From Melghirimyces algeriensis (GTDB taxonomy: Bacteria; Bacillota; Bacilli; Thermoactinomycetales; DSM-45169): a DNA stretch of 64,000 nt. Under the pieces are notes generated by a model. The model saw only the letters and a list, made by a program, of their open reading frames with translations, made no database searches and was not told the origin of the DNA. Positions 25,934 through 34,966 of the stretch are shown here, piece after piece (positions within the stretch are counted from its first letter, which is position 1; every line of letters begins with the position of its first letter). Where the stretch lies: positions 124,001-188,000 of the forward strand of contig NZ_FXTI01000002.1 of NCBI RefSeq assembly GCF_900182565.1, given 5' to 3'. Both the position numbers and the translations under genes were made by a program.

Positions 25934-26557
25934 TCAAATTCCCTCCAGCCAATTGGGATTTTCTTGAAAGATCCGTTCTCTTCTCAGATGCTCCGCTTCC
26001 AAGATACAATGGATCTGTTGACATGATTTCGCCACTTTGTCATTTACCACCAAGTAATCATAATAGCGGGCATGCCCCAGCTCTTCACGGGCTGCCTTCA
26101 TACGGTCTTCCACTGTATCTTTTGATTCGGTCCCCCGTCCCTGAATCCTGGCGCGAAGCTCTTCCATCGATGGGGGAAGCAAAAAGATAAATACCCCTTC
26201 CGGAAAAACCTTTTTCACTTGGTAAGCGCCTTGGACCTCGATTTCCAGCAAAACATCATGTCCTTGAGCCAAACGCTCCTCTACAAACGTTCGGGGGGTT
26301 CCATAATAGTTGTTTACATATTTTGCCCACTCCAGAAGTTCCCCTTGGTTGATCATCCGTTGAAACGCTTCCTTGGATTTAAAGAAGTAGTTCACCCCTT
26401 CCACTTCCCCTTTTCGAGGCGGACGGGTTGTGGCAGACACGGAATAAACCAGTTCTGGAACCTCTTCCTTTAAAGCGGAGCAGACGGTTCCTTTACCAGC
26501 TCCTGAAGGACCGGACAAAACAACTAAAAGACCCTTTTTGTTGGTTTGAATGCCCAT
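25934..26557 (-). CDS. gmk: Guanylate kinase
   Basis: 207 residues; ATG at 26557 with AAAGGGAG upstream. P-loop LSGPSGAGKGTVCSAL, then VSATTRPPRKGEVEGVNYFF, ELLEWAKYVNNYYGTPR and LLEIEVQGAYQVKKVFPEGVFIFLL-type region (GMP-binding and lid). Phosphorylates GMP to GDP and thereby affects (p)ppGpp metabolism. Operon order remA-gmk-rpoZ is as in Bacillus. Confidence 0.97.
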   Translation of the reverse strand: MGIQTNKKGLLVVLSGPSGAGKGTVCSALKEEVPELVYSVSATTRPPRKGEVEGVNYFFKSKEAFQRMINQGELLEWAKYVNNYYGTPRTFVEERLAQGHDVLLEIEVQGAYQVKKVFPEGVFIFLLPPSMEELRARIQGRGTESKDTVEDRMKAAREELGHARYYDYLVVNDKVAKSCQQIHCILEAEHLRRERIFQENPNWLEGI

Positions 26558-26569
26558 AATACTCCCTTT

Positions 26570-26836
26570 CTAGTCCTCTACATCATCGGAAGAATCTTTC
26601 GTGGCCAAACGCGTCGCCACCGTCTCCGGCTGTACCGCAGACAAGATGACATGGTCGCTGTCAGTGATAATAACAGCACGAGTCCGTCGTCCATATGTGG
26701 CATCAATCAGTGCCCCGCGATCCCGCGCTTCCTGAACAATCCGTTTGATCGGTGCTGAATCCGGACTGACAATGGAAATAATTCGGTTCGCAGAAACGAT
26801 ATTTCCAAAACCGATATTGATCAATTTAATATTCAA
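26570..26836 (-). CDS. remA: Extracellular matrix regulator RemA (DUF370)
   Basis: 88 residues from a TTG at 26836 with a G-rich ribosome binding site (AGGGGGG) 8 bases upstream; no ATG is available at this point. The sequence LNIKLINIGFGNIVSANRI, SPDSAPIKRIVQEARDRG and LIDATYGRRTRAVIITDSDHV is that of RemA throughout. RemA forms ring-like DNA-binding oligomers that activate biofilm-matrix and osmoprotection genes in B. subtilis. It lies between yicC and gmk, as there. Confidence 0.95.
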   Translation of the reverse strand: MNIKLINIGFGNIVSANRIISIVSPDSAPIKRIVQEARDRGALIDATYGRRTRAVIITDSDHVILSAVQPETVATRLATKDSSDDVED

Positions 26837-26900
26837 CCTGAAATCCCCCCTCAAACGAAAAAAGGTCTGTTACATCCACATTCATCTCATTATAACCTGT

Positions 26901-27794
26901 TTACTCTATATTTTGCACTTGTTCTCTCATTTTTTCCAGCTCACTCTTGCAATGAACAATCCGTTCAGCAATCCATGCATCATTGGCCTTGGAACCGATG
27001 GTGTTCACTTCCCGGTTGGATTCCTGAAGAAGAAAGTCAAGCCGTCTGCCTACCGGTTCCCTTTGCTTTAAGGCATCCTTCAACTGGCTGAGATGACTGA
27101 ACAAGCGGGTCAATTCCTCCTGTATATCCGACTTATCGGCAAAAACAGCAGCTTCCGTCAAAAGACGCTCCGAATCCAGCTCAACGTCACCAAGCAGTTC
27201 ACGCATGCGTTCCTGCAACTTTTTTTGATATTCTTTTACAACCTGTGGAGACCGCTCCTGGATTTCGATCAAGTAACGCTTTAAGATGCCAATGCGTCGG
27301 TCGAGATCCTCCGCCAATGCTTTTCCTTCCCGTTTCCGCATCTCCAGAAGGGAGGAAGCTGCCTGTCTCACGGCTTCAAAAAGTGACTCTTCCAACCGTT
27401 GAGGCTCCAAAGTAAGCTCTTCTTCCTTGATCACTTTCGGGTGATTTAAGAGTTCAGATAACGTAAGCTCACCTTTCACCCCCCATTTTTCCTTCAACAT
27501 TTGGGCCGCCTCCCACAGAGCTTCAACCGCCTTGTCATCCACCGTCAATCTTCGCTGATCCGATTCTTCCCCTTCCACGGTCACTGTAACATCGATTCGT
27601 CCACGCTGGATCGATTGGCGGAGGAGCTTTTTCACTTTCTCTTCATGAGATCCCCAACCTGCCGGCAATCGAACCACCATCTCCGAATAACGGTGATTAA
27701 CCGATCGAATCTCCACAATCACACGGAATCCTTCCGCTTCCGATTCACCTCGACCATATCCCGTCATGCTTCGAATATTCAATGTCTCCATCAT
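26901..27794 (-). CDS. YicC family endoribonuclease (YloC)
   Basis: 297 residues; the annotated start is ATG 27794 (a second ATG follows directly; GAGAGG is very close, so the start is uncertain, and TTG 27782 is possible). Conserved N-terminus IRSMTGYGRGE, then IRSVNHRYSEMVVRLP and the C-terminal DUF1732 with LDFLLQESNREVNTIGSKANDAWI. YicC proteins are reported RNA-cleaving enzymes. First gene of the large minus-strand housekeeping operon. The family call is firm; cellular substrates in Firmicutes are uncertain. Confidence 0.92.
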   Translation of the reverse strand: MMETLNIRSMTGYGRGESEAEGFRVIVEIRSVNHRYSEMVVRLPAGWGSHEEKVKKLLRQSIQRGRIDVTVTVEGEESDQRRLTVDDKAVEALWEAAQMLKEKWGVKGELTLSELLNHPKVIKEEELTLEPQRLEESLFEAVRQAASSLLEMRKREGKALAEDLDRRIGILKRYLIEIQERSPQVVKEYQKKLQERMRELLGDVELDSERLLTEAAVFADKSDIQEELTRLFSHLSQLKDALKQREPVGRRLDFLLQESNREVNTIGSKANDAWIAERIVHCKSELEKMREQVQNIE

Positions 27795-27916
27795 CCTCTC
27801 ATTCTAATGGATTTAAATCCACCCCTCAAGTAAAGAGAATGCCCGCTCTCTCTACTATGCGGATTTAACAGAAACTGATAGAATATAAAAGCGATATATT
27901 TAATTCAAAGGGTGTA

Positions 27917-29587
27917 ATGCTTATGTCCGGCAAATCAAAACGTCTCATTAAAGGAACAATCATTTTGAGCATGGCGACACTGATCACGAAAGCTCTCGGA
28001 CTTATATTCTGGCTTCCATTTCAGAATATTGCCGGAGACCAAGCCATGGGGGTTTACAGACAATCATTTCCCTTCTATTCCATTCTTTTGATGGTAGCGA
28101 CCGCCGGCGTTCCGATTACCGTGTCCAAATTTGTGGCAGAGCGGGTTTCTGTTGGGGACCACTATGGCGCGAAACGGGTGATGCGGGCAGCTTCTGTCAT
28201 TCTTTCACTAACAGGATTATGTGCATTCTGTGTTCTTTTTTTTGGTTCCGGTTTCATTTCCGAGGTGATCCTGGACAGCCCCCGAACGGAGAGCTCATTA
28301 AAAGTCCTCTCTTTCGCTTTGTTAGTTGTCCCCATCATGGGAGTTACACGCGGATATTTTCAGGGACACCAGGAAATGATCCCCACAGCATCCTCTCAAG
28401 TCGTAGAACAAATACTCCGTGTGCTGACGATGGTGATCATTACCTATTGGATGGTTGAAGAGGCGTTCAGTACGGAGATGGTATCTGCCGGTGCCACATT
28501 GGGTGCAGTCACTGGAGCCACTGCCGGTTTGCTGGTAATGGGGATCTTTATTATGAAAGATCGCCGAAAGCCATCGGTTCCATCCCACTCTCATCAGGAG
28601 GTTGTCAATCAGGAGCCTTTTTTTTCTCTGTCCAAAAAAATCCTGAAATTTGCCATTCCCATATCGATGGGAACGTTGATTCTGCCACTGATCCAATTGA
28701 TGGATTCAGCGACGGTACCCCGCCTTTTACGCTGGGGACTGGAGGTTTCCACGGTTGAAGCAGAAAAACTGTTCGGGATTTACGGGCGCGGTGAGCCATT
28801 TGTCAACTTGATTGCCACCTTTTCTTCAGCGCTCACTCTGGCTCTTATTCCAGCCATTTCCGCGCATATCGCCAAGAAAGAATACGATGCGGTGGAACGC
28901 AAAGTTTCCCAGGCCTGGCTCATGACGGTGGTGATCGGCATGCCTTGCGCAGTGGGTCTGGCGATTCTCGCAGAACCGATTACCATTATGATGTATCACA
29001 ATGAATCCCAGCTTGCTGTGGAAACCAGCTCGGCTGTCCTTGCCACCCTGGCCGTGTCAACCATTTTCAGCACCCTAGCGGTCACCAGTTCGGGAATCCT
29101 TCAAGGTCTGGGCTACAATCGACTGCCTGTTCGCCACCTTGGAATAGGGGCGGCCGTAAAAGTCTCCGGCAATTTTATATTTGTCCCTTTCCTCGGTATT
29201 ACCGGTTCCGCCATTTCCATGGTGTTGGCCTATACGATTGTTTGTTTCTTAAATGTTCGGTCCGTGGTTCGAAACACGGGCGTAAAGGTCCCGTATCGTC
29301 GCCTGATCCTCAATCCCATCTTTTGCTCAGGCATTATGAGTGCGGGATTGTTGACATTCCTTTATGGTGCCAATCAATGGTTGGACCCTGGAATGGACCG
29401 TTTGTTAAATACCCTTTTGGCGACCGGCCTAATCTTGCCGGGAGCGATCATCTATATCATTGCCTTGTTGCTTTCCAAAACCATTGGCAGAGCCGAAATT
29501 CTTCTCCTTCCAAGAGGAGAGCAAATCTGTCACTGGCTGACCCGCCTAAAACTGATTCAGCCCGAAGAAAACTCGATTCCTTCCTGA
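27917..29587 (+). CDS. Polysaccharide/lipid II flippase of the MurJ-SpoVB (MVF/MATE) family
   Basis: 556 residues. ATG at 27917 follows AAAGGG closely; ATG 27923 is an equally good start. About 14 hydrophobic helices. N-terminal LIKGTIILSMATLITKALG and the FPFYSILLMVATAGVPITVSKFVAE stretch are typical of the Bacillus YtgP/SpoVB/YabM group, which move undecaprenyl-linked sugars across the membrane. Several paralogs usually exist per genome, so peptidoglycan, spore cortex or other glycan roles cannot be separated. It stands alone on the plus strand, divergent from yicC. Confidence 0.88.
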   Translation: MLMSGKSKRLIKGTIILSMATLITKALGLIFWLPFQNIAGDQAMGVYRQSFPFYSILLMVATAGVPITVSKFVAERVSVGDHYGAKRVMRAASVILSLTGLCAFCVLFFGSGFISEVILDSPRTESSLKVLSFALLVVPIMGVTRGYFQGHQEMIPTASSQVVEQILRVLTMVIITYWMVEEAFSTEMVSAGATLGAVTGATAGLLVMGIFIMKDRRKPSVPSHSHQEVVNQEPFFSLSKKILKFAIPISMGTLILPLIQLMDSATVPRLLRWGLEVSTVEAEKLFGIYGRGEPFVNLIATFSSALTLALIPAISAHIAKKEYDAVERKVSQAWLMTVVIGMPCAVGLAILAEPITIMMYHNESQLAVETSSAVLATLAVSTIFSTLAVTSSGILQGLGYNRLPVRHLGIGAAVKVSGNFIFVPFLGITGSAISMVLAYTIVCFLNVRSVVRNTGVKVPYRRLILNPIFCSGIMSAGLLTFLYGANQWLDPGMDRLLNTLLATGLILPGAIIYIIALLLSKTIGRAEILLLPRGEQICHWLTRLKLIQPEENSIPS

Positions 29588-29668
29588 TCCTCACGCCGCC
29601 GTCCGGTGGCGTGATCTGTTTTTATGTCAAGGTAGTTTGTCATCGAGTCAACTCTGAGCTGTAACATA

Positions 29669-30075
29669 ATGAAACATTACCTGAAAGGGGGTCCTTTCTT
29701 TTTTACCATTGGAGAAGTATCCAAAGTGACAAACCTTTCTCAATACACCCTCCGCCATTACGAAAAAACCGGAATTATTCCTCCCCCCGCACGTAACAGG
29801 AATAACCTATCTACACAAAAAGTAATATCCAGTTGATCCGGCTTCTCTCTTCACTGAAGCAAACCGGAATGTCATTAAATGATATCGCTGAGTTTCTAAA
29901 GGATGGCTGTATTCTGGAACATGCAGAAGGAAACCTGGATGAACTGAAAGAAATGCTGGAAAAGCGTATCCACCTCTTATCCAATCACTTGATGGATATG
30001 CCGATGAAAAGGGAAAAAACTGACCGAAGTGATTCAATTCATTCACTATCGGAGGACCCCAATGATGAATCATAA
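29669..30075 (+). pseudogene. MerR family transcriptional regulator (frameshifted)
   Basis: The first frame (29669-29836) encodes FTIGEVSKVTNLSQYTLRHYEKTGIIPP, the MerR helix-turn-helix, and then stops. The second frame (from about 29820) continues with IRLLSSLKQTGMSLNDIAEFL and a dimerisation helix ending at 30075. One missing A in a run near 29817-29821 would restore a single frame. The expected ATG before FTIGEV is also missing: after the AAAGGGGGT ribosome binding site the sequence reads TTT. Together with the broken neighbour this looks like genuine decay rather than one sequencing error. Confidence 0.8.
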
Positions 30076-30934
30076 AATCTATTGGATGCTGTTCGGTTTC
30101 TCCTTTTTCACCGGAGCCACCTTTAGTATTCCGTCGCCTTCTTTTCGGCAGCTGATGCTGCCGCCTGGCGCTTCGGTCTGGCTGCTGTCCCCATGTTTGG
30201 AGTCCTGATCCGGACTGAACGCGTTCGATGGGAATCACTTCGAGAGAACGTCTATTTTTATCTATTATTGGGTTTTATAGGTATTTTTGTCTTTAATACT
30301 TTATTCTTTCTGGGGTTGGCATTTACCTCCCCCATCAACGGGACCTTAATCATGGGGACCAATCCTTTACTGACATTTGACTTGATGGCTCCTAAAGGAT
30401 TCCATCACCAGACCCCAATGGATGGGGATGATCCTGGCTTTTGCCGGGGTTCTGCTCGTAATTACCCAAGGTTCTTGGGAGTGCGCACCCTTTCCTTCTC
30501 TATGGGAGATATCTATATTTTTCTCGGAAATCTCTGCTGGGCCTTGTATGGCGTGTTGGGAAGAAGATTTCTGAAACGCAGCTCTTCGTTGGTTACCCAC
30601 CACTTACACGATGATCAGCGGGGCTTTTTGCCTAATGGTTGTATCCTTTTTTGTACCCAGCCCCGCATCCATAACCCAAATCCCTATCACTGATTAGGTG
30701 TTAACCCCATTTATGGCTGTATTCACCAGTGTTTTGGGATACCTCTACTGGAACAAAGGAATGAAAGAACTGGGCGCAGGAAAAACATCGCTTTTTTTCA
30801 ACCTGGTACTCGTGGTTGCTATGTTGAGTTCCTTTAACCTGGGTGCACCCTTGACTCTTTTCCAAATGATCGGTACATTCGGTGTCATCTGTGGTATATT
30901 GACTGCTTCCGGGTTTTTAGAAAAAACGCTTTAA
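30062..30934 (+). pseudogene. EamA/DMT-family transporter (multiple frameshifts)
   Basis: Begins MNHKIYWMLFGFSFFTGATFS in one frame (30065) and changes frame near 30140 (to FFSAADAAAWRFGLAAVPMF). It then runs through YLLLGFIGIFVFNTLFFLGL, changes again near 30385 and near 30490, and after about 30600 and a stop at 30693 resumes with VLGYLYWNKGMKELGAGKTS to 30934. Assembled, this is one drug/metabolite transporter of about 290 residues with ten membrane helices and two EamA domains. At least four frame changes show a dead gene. It follows and overlaps the broken merR gene, so the regulator and exporter decayed together. Confidence 0.85.
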
Positions 30935-30987
30935 AATGAGAATATTAGCATTTGCTTATAATCTCGATGTTTCAATGGAAGATAACG

Positions 30988-31022
30988 AAAACGCAAGCCC
31001 GTGATTTCGGGCTTGCGTTTTA
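30988..31022 (-). terminator. Terminator of glpP-glpD
   Basis: AAAACGCAAGCCCG and CGGGCTTGCGTTTT form a 14-bp perfect stem with a 6-nt loop, 5 bp after the glpD stop. Symmetrical, so it can also stop plus-strand transcription. Confidence 0.9.
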
Positions 31023-31026
31023 ATCG

Positions 31027-32652
31027 TCAGGGATGCGTCCGTTGCATTTCCTGTTGAACGAGCTCTTGTTGTTGCTGTTTTTCTGTCTCGTTCCAGTCCA
31101 ACAGTTTGGACATGATCTGGATCACTTCATCGATGTTCTCTTCCGCCCGGTGGCGATGAAAATAGAGATCGCCTGTCCGGCGGATCAGAAAGTCATTGGC
31201 GGTAACGGTCATTTCTTCCTCTACTGCATATTGCAATTGCGCATGTAACAACTGTTCGGGAGATTGTTCCGCCCGTTCCCAAACGTTTTTCACATGGGAA
31301 CCGTAGAGGTGGATCAATTCATCCGCACGTTCTTCAGAAAGACCACCCTCTGTTAACTTGCCGATCCATTCCTTGCGGAAGCGGTGAAATCCGTCTCCTC
31401 CTCCCAGATCTGCACCACCGCTGATGGAGAGTTGATCCGTTTGACAGGGTGAGAAGGATCTCACTCCCGCCTTTTCCAGACGATGATTGACCAAGTCCAC
31501 CACCCGCTCCGCCATTTTGCGGAATCCGGTCAATTTTCCTCCGGCAATCGTAATCAGTCCTGTATTGGATTCAAAGATCTCATCTTTTCTGGACAATTCC
31601 GAAGGGCTCTTTCCATCCTCATGAATCAGAGGGCGAAGGCCTGCCCAGCCGGACTCTACATCCTCCGGTTTCAACTGGACATCCGGAAAGACGGCGTTCA
31701 CCCCATCCAGCAAATAGTCCCGATCCTCCACCGTCATCACAGGTGTATCGATGGAATCGTTGTAATTGGTATCCGTCGTTCCAATATAGGTAGTCCGACC
31801 CCTGGGAATGGCAAAAACCATTCGCCCGTCCGGTACATCAAAGTAGATCGGCTGTTCAAGGGGGAAACGTTCATAGGGAACCACCAGATGAACGCCTTTT
31901 GTCAAGTGAAGACGCTTCCCGGTTAAGGAGCCATCCATCTGACGGAGTTGATCCACCCAGGGACCCGCCGCATTCACAATTTCCCGTGCATAAATATCGT
32001 AGGATGTTCCATCGATCCTGTCGTGCACTTTGGCACCAACCACGCGGTTTCCCTCGTACAGGAACGATTCCGCTTCCGCATAGTTGACCGTTTTTGCTCC
32101 CCATTGAGCGGCAGTTTTCATCACTTCCAGGGTGAGACGGGCATCATCCGTTCGGTATTCCACATACAGTCCGGACCCTTTCAATCCCTTGCTTGTCAGT
32201 AAAGGTTCCTTTTTCAGCGTTTCCTCCCTGGAGAGCATCTTCCTTCGCTCTTCTTTCTTGACACCTGCCAGTTGATCATACAAGTACAGACCAATGGAGG
32301 AAGCCAGCTTTCCGTACGTTCCCCCTTCATAGATGGGGAGCATCATCGGCCGGGGCAATACGATATGCGGAGCCCGTTCATAAAGAAGCGCCCGCTCTCG
32401 TCCCACTTCCTTCACCAAGTTGATTTCAAACTGTTTCAGATAACGCAGTCCCCCGTGAATCAATTTGGTAGACCGGCTGCTGGTTCCTCCGGCATAATCC
32501 TGTTTTTCCACCAAACCGACGGAAAGCCCCCTGGAAGCAGCATCCCAGGCAATCCCCGCCCCGGTGATCCCGCCTCCAATCACCAACAGATCCAGCTGAT
32601 CGCTTTGCATTTCTTGCAGTAATCCTTTACGGTCCTGAGCAGAAAATCGCAT
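31027..32652 (-). CDS. glpD: Aerobic glycerol-3-phosphate dehydrogenase
   Basis: 541 residues; ATG at 32652 preceded by GGGGGG. FAD-binding N-terminus DLLVIGGGITGAGIAWDAA, then GGTSSRSTKLIHGGLRYLKQ, REIVNAAGPWVDQLR, PRGRTTYIGTTDTNY and GGKLTGFRKMAERVVDLV. Membrane-associated flavoenzyme oxidising glycerol-3-P to dihydroxyacetone-P, passing electrons to menaquinone. Directly downstream of glpP, so both are under the leader at 33285-33330. Length is typical. Confidence 0.96.
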   Translation of the reverse strand: MRFSAQDRKGLLQEMQSDQLDLLVIGGGITGAGIAWDAASRGLSVGLVEKQDYAGGTSSRSTKLIHGGLRYLKQFEINLVKEVGRERALLYERAPHIVLPRPMMLPIYEGGTYGKLASSIGLYLYDQLAGVKKEERRKMLSREETLKKEPLLTSKGLKGSGLYVEYRTDDARLTLEVMKTAAQWGAKTVNYAEAESFLYEGNRVVGAKVHDRIDGTSYDIYAREIVNAAGPWVDQLRQMDGSLTGKRLHLTKGVHLVVPYERFPLEQPIYFDVPDGRMVFAIPRGRTTYIGTTDTNYNDSIDTPVMTVEDRDYLLDGVNAVFPDVQLKPEDVESGWAGLRPLIHEDGKSPSELSRKDEIFESNTGLITIAGGKLTGFRKMAERVVDLVNHRLEKAGVRSFSPCQTDQLSISGGADLGGGDGFHRFRKEWIGKLTEGGLSEERADELIHLYGSHVKNVWERAEQSPEQLLHAQLQYAVEEEMTVTANDFLIRRTGDLYFHRHRAEENIDEVIQIMSKLLDWNETEKQQQQELVQQEMQRTHP

Positions 32653-32669
32653 CTTTGAAGCCCCCCTCT

Positions 32670-33251
32670 CTATATGTTGATTGGAAAGTCAAGATTCCAC
32701 AGTTTTTCACTGCTGACAGAAACAGCGCTGGCCCCGTTTTGGAACGCATTTTTCACATCGATCGTCCGGCGCAATAAGCCTCCGGCCACAATGGGAATCC
32801 CCAGTTTCTCTTTCAGTTCATCAAAAACCCAGGAGGAAACCACGCCAGGCATCACTTCCACTGCATCCGCCTTGGATTGTTTCAGGAGTTGTTTGCCCGT
32901 TTCCACAGACATGGTATCCGGAATAAACAGACGTTGAATCACAAACAAGCCTTCTTCCTTGGCAAAGCGCACCAGGTGGGTTCGGGTAGAGAGTACTCCA
33001 TCCGGCTGTATCTCTTTTTTGATATATTTTATGGCCGCCCGATCATTGCCAAATCCCTGGGCCAAATCCACATGAAGATACACCTGTTTTCCTGTTTCAC
33101 GCACAGATTTCACTGTTCGGGCCAGGGTATTGATTTCTCCGAACAAAAGAAAACTGACTTCCGGTTTGGAATCCTTTAAACGTCTCAGATCTCTTTCATT
33201 CCGCAGCGCAGCGATCACCGGATGCTTGCGGATTCCCGCTTGAAAATCCAT
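32670..33251 (-). CDS. glpP: Glycerol uptake operon antiterminator GlpP
   Basis: 193 residues from ATG 33251; GTG 33260 is an alternative. Matches GlpP along its length: HPVIAALRNERDLRRLKDS, FLLFGEINTLARTV, VYLHVDLAQGFGNDRAAIKY, GVLSTRTHLVRFAKEEGL, VEVMPGVVSSWVFDEL and VAGGLLRRTIDV. GlpP binds glycerol-3-phosphate and then the leader RNA of glp transcripts, preventing termination and stabilising the mRNA. Two candidate target leaders lie in this window, one just upstream of glpP itself and one before glpF. Here glpP is cotranscribed with glpD. Confidence 0.93.
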   Translation of the reverse strand: MDFQAGIRKHPVIAALRNERDLRRLKDSKPEVSFLLFGEINTLARTVKSVRETGKQVYLHVDLAQGFGNDRAAIKYIKKEIQPDGVLSTRTHLVRFAKEEGLFVIQRLFIPDTMSVETGKQLLKQSKADAVEVMPGVVSSWVFDELKEKLGIPIVAGGLLRRTIDVKNAFQNGASAVSVSSEKLWNLDFPINI

Positions 33252-33284
33252 CGGTCCCACGACTCCCCTCTAAAAAATGCAAAA

Positions 33285-33330
33285 AGAGTCCCCACGCGGA
33301 AAACAACTGTTGTCCGGGTGAGGGACTCTC
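33285..33330 (-). promoter_or_regulatory. glpP-glpD leader with GlpP-type terminator/antiterminator
   Basis: Minus strand AGAGTCCCTCAC pairs with GTGGGGACTCT (one bulge), followed by TTTTTG, within the transcript leader. It is preceded by AAAAGGAGAG, a box also found in the glpF leader. This is the expected form of a GlpP-controlled attenuator: termination without glycerol-3-P, read-through with it. Confidence 0.75.
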
Positions 33331-33378
33331 CTTTTATCTCCGGTCCCAACGCACAAAAGTAATCGATTGTCATCTTCT

Positions 33379-33401
33379 ATTGTATACCGAAATCGCTTTC
33401 C
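33379..33401 (-). promoter_or_regulatory. glpP-glpD promoter with overlapping cre site
   Basis: -10 region TATACAAT (33386-33379 on the minus strand) with GGAAAGCGATTTCG (33401-33388), 12 of 14 matches to the CcpA cre consensus, immediately upstream where a -35 would lie. It suggests repression by CcpA in glucose. Confidence 0.55.
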
Positions 33402-33410
33402 AGAAAAGCC

Positions 33411-34964
33411 TTATATCGTAACTTTTGTCTGGGTCATCGTCCGTCGAACGGCATCCTGCCATCCTTTGTACAACGCATCGCTGTCCGCTTTTTTCATCTG
33501 TGGATGATAGTCGGCATCCACCACCCGGTTCTGTTCAATCGCCTCTTTATCCTGCCAGTATCCGACAGCCAATCCTGCCAGATACGCGGCACCCAGTGCG
33601 GTCGTCTCATGCACCACCGGCCGTTTCACAGGAACACCCAACAGATCGGACTGGAACTGCATCAAAAAGTTATTCAGGGCGGCACCGCCATCTACATTTA
33701 ACTGCTGAAGTTCCATTCCAGCGTCCTGTTTCATCGCTTCCAAAACATCCTTGGTTTGATACGCCAGGGATTCCAAGGCCGCCCGTGCAAAATGGTCCCG
33801 ACCCGTCCCCCGTGTCAGACCAAAAATGGCTCCACGCGCTTCCATATCCCAGTAAGGAGCACCCAGGCCAACAAAAGCCGGAACCAGGTAAACCCCTTCA
33901 TTTGACTCCAATCGTTTGGCGCTCTCTTCCGAATCGGATGCCTTTTCCAGTATTTGCAGCCCATCACGCAACCATTGAATGGCCGCACCAGCCACAAAGA
34001 TACTTCCTTCCAAGGCATACTCCACTTTTCCATCCATTCCCCATGCAATCGTGGTCAACAGCCCATGGGAAGAATGGACCGCACGTTCCCCCGTGTTCAT
34101 CAGCATAAAGCATCCGGTACCATAGGTGTTTTTCGCCATACCCGGTGAGAAGCAAGCCTGCCCGAATAAAGCAGCCTGTTGATCTCCTGCCACACCGGCA
34201 ATGGGAACGCGGTGACCCAGGAATGCATTTTCTTCCGTCCATCCGTAGACGGTACTGGAAGGTTTCACTTCCGGAAGCATCTTGCGCGGGACATCCAATA
34301 CCTGAAGAAGATCATCGTCCCAATCCAGTTCATGGATATTATACATCAAGGTCCGGGAAGCATTGGTATAGTCTGTCACATGAACGGTTCCCCCGGTCAG
34401 CTTCCAAATGAGCCAGGTGTCAATCGTACCGAACAGAAGATCTCCTCTCTCCGCTTTTTCCCTAGCTCCATCTACGTGATCCAATATCCATTTTACCTTT
34501 GTACCGGAAAAATAGGCGTCTACGACCAAACCCGTCTTTTTTCGGAACAGATCCTCCAATCCCTGTTGCTTTAACTCTTCACAGATTTCTGCCGTCTGGC
34601 GGCTTTGCCACACAATCGCATGATAGATCGGTTTCCCCGTATGTTTGTCCCAGACGACTGCGGTTTCCCGTTGATTGGTGATTCCGATTCCTGCTACCTG
34701 TTCCGGCTTGATTCCGCTTTCTTTGAAGACGCCCTCCAACACATTTTGGGCGGATTGCCAGATCTCTTCCGCATCATGCTCTACCCAGCCCGGTTGGGGA
34801 TATAGCTGAGTAAACTCCTGTTGCGACACCCCCTTGATTTGCCCCTGATGATCAAAAAGCATGGCACGAGTGCTGGTAGTGCCCTGGTCAATCGCCAACA
34901 TATATTTTTCTTCGCTCACAACGCTTCCTCCCCTTCCATTCCAATCATTTTTATGTTCATCCAT
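33411..34964 (-). CDS. glpK: Glycerol kinase
   Basis: 517 residues as counted from 34964; starts that remove the first 15-20 residues are likely (the homologous start MSEEKYMLAIDQGTTSTRAM lies at about 34922, after GGAAGGGGAGGAAGC). FGGY kinase: ALDQGTTSTRAMLFD, GVEHDAEEIW-type block, NQRETAVVWD, GTIDTWLIWKLT and the C-terminal VDGGAALNNFLMQFQSDLLG. A histidine-containing stretch (SSHGLLTT) corresponds to the PTS HPr phosphorylation region of Firmicute GlpK. Phosphorylates glycerol after entry through GlpF, whose gene is 2 bp upstream of this frame. Confidence 0.95.
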   Translation of the reverse strand: MDEHKNDWNGRGGSVVSEEKYMLAIDQGTTSTRAMLFDHQGQIKGVSQQEFTQLYPQPGWVEHDAEEIWQSAQNVLEGVFKESGIKPEQVAGIGITNQRETAVVWDKHTGKPIYHAIVWQSRQTAEICEELKQQGLEDLFRKKTGLVVDAYFSGTKVKWILDHVDGAREKAERGDLLFGTIDTWLIWKLTGGTVHVTDYTNASRTLMYNIHELDWDDDLLQVLDVPRKMLPEVKPSSTVYGWTEENAFLGHRVPIAGVAGDQQAALFGQACFSPGMAKNTYGTGCFMLMNTGERAVHSSHGLLTTIAWGMDGKVEYALEGSIFVAGAAIQWLRDGLQILEKASDSEESAKRLESNEGVYLVPAFVGLGAPYWDMEARGAIFGLTRGTGRDHFARAALESLAYQTKDVLEAMKQDAGMELQQLNVDGGAALNNFLMQFQSDLLGVPVKRPVVHETTALGAAYLAGLAVGYWQDKEAIEQNRVVDADYHPQMKKADSDALYKGWQDAVRRTMTQTKVTI

Positions 34965-34966
34965 TG

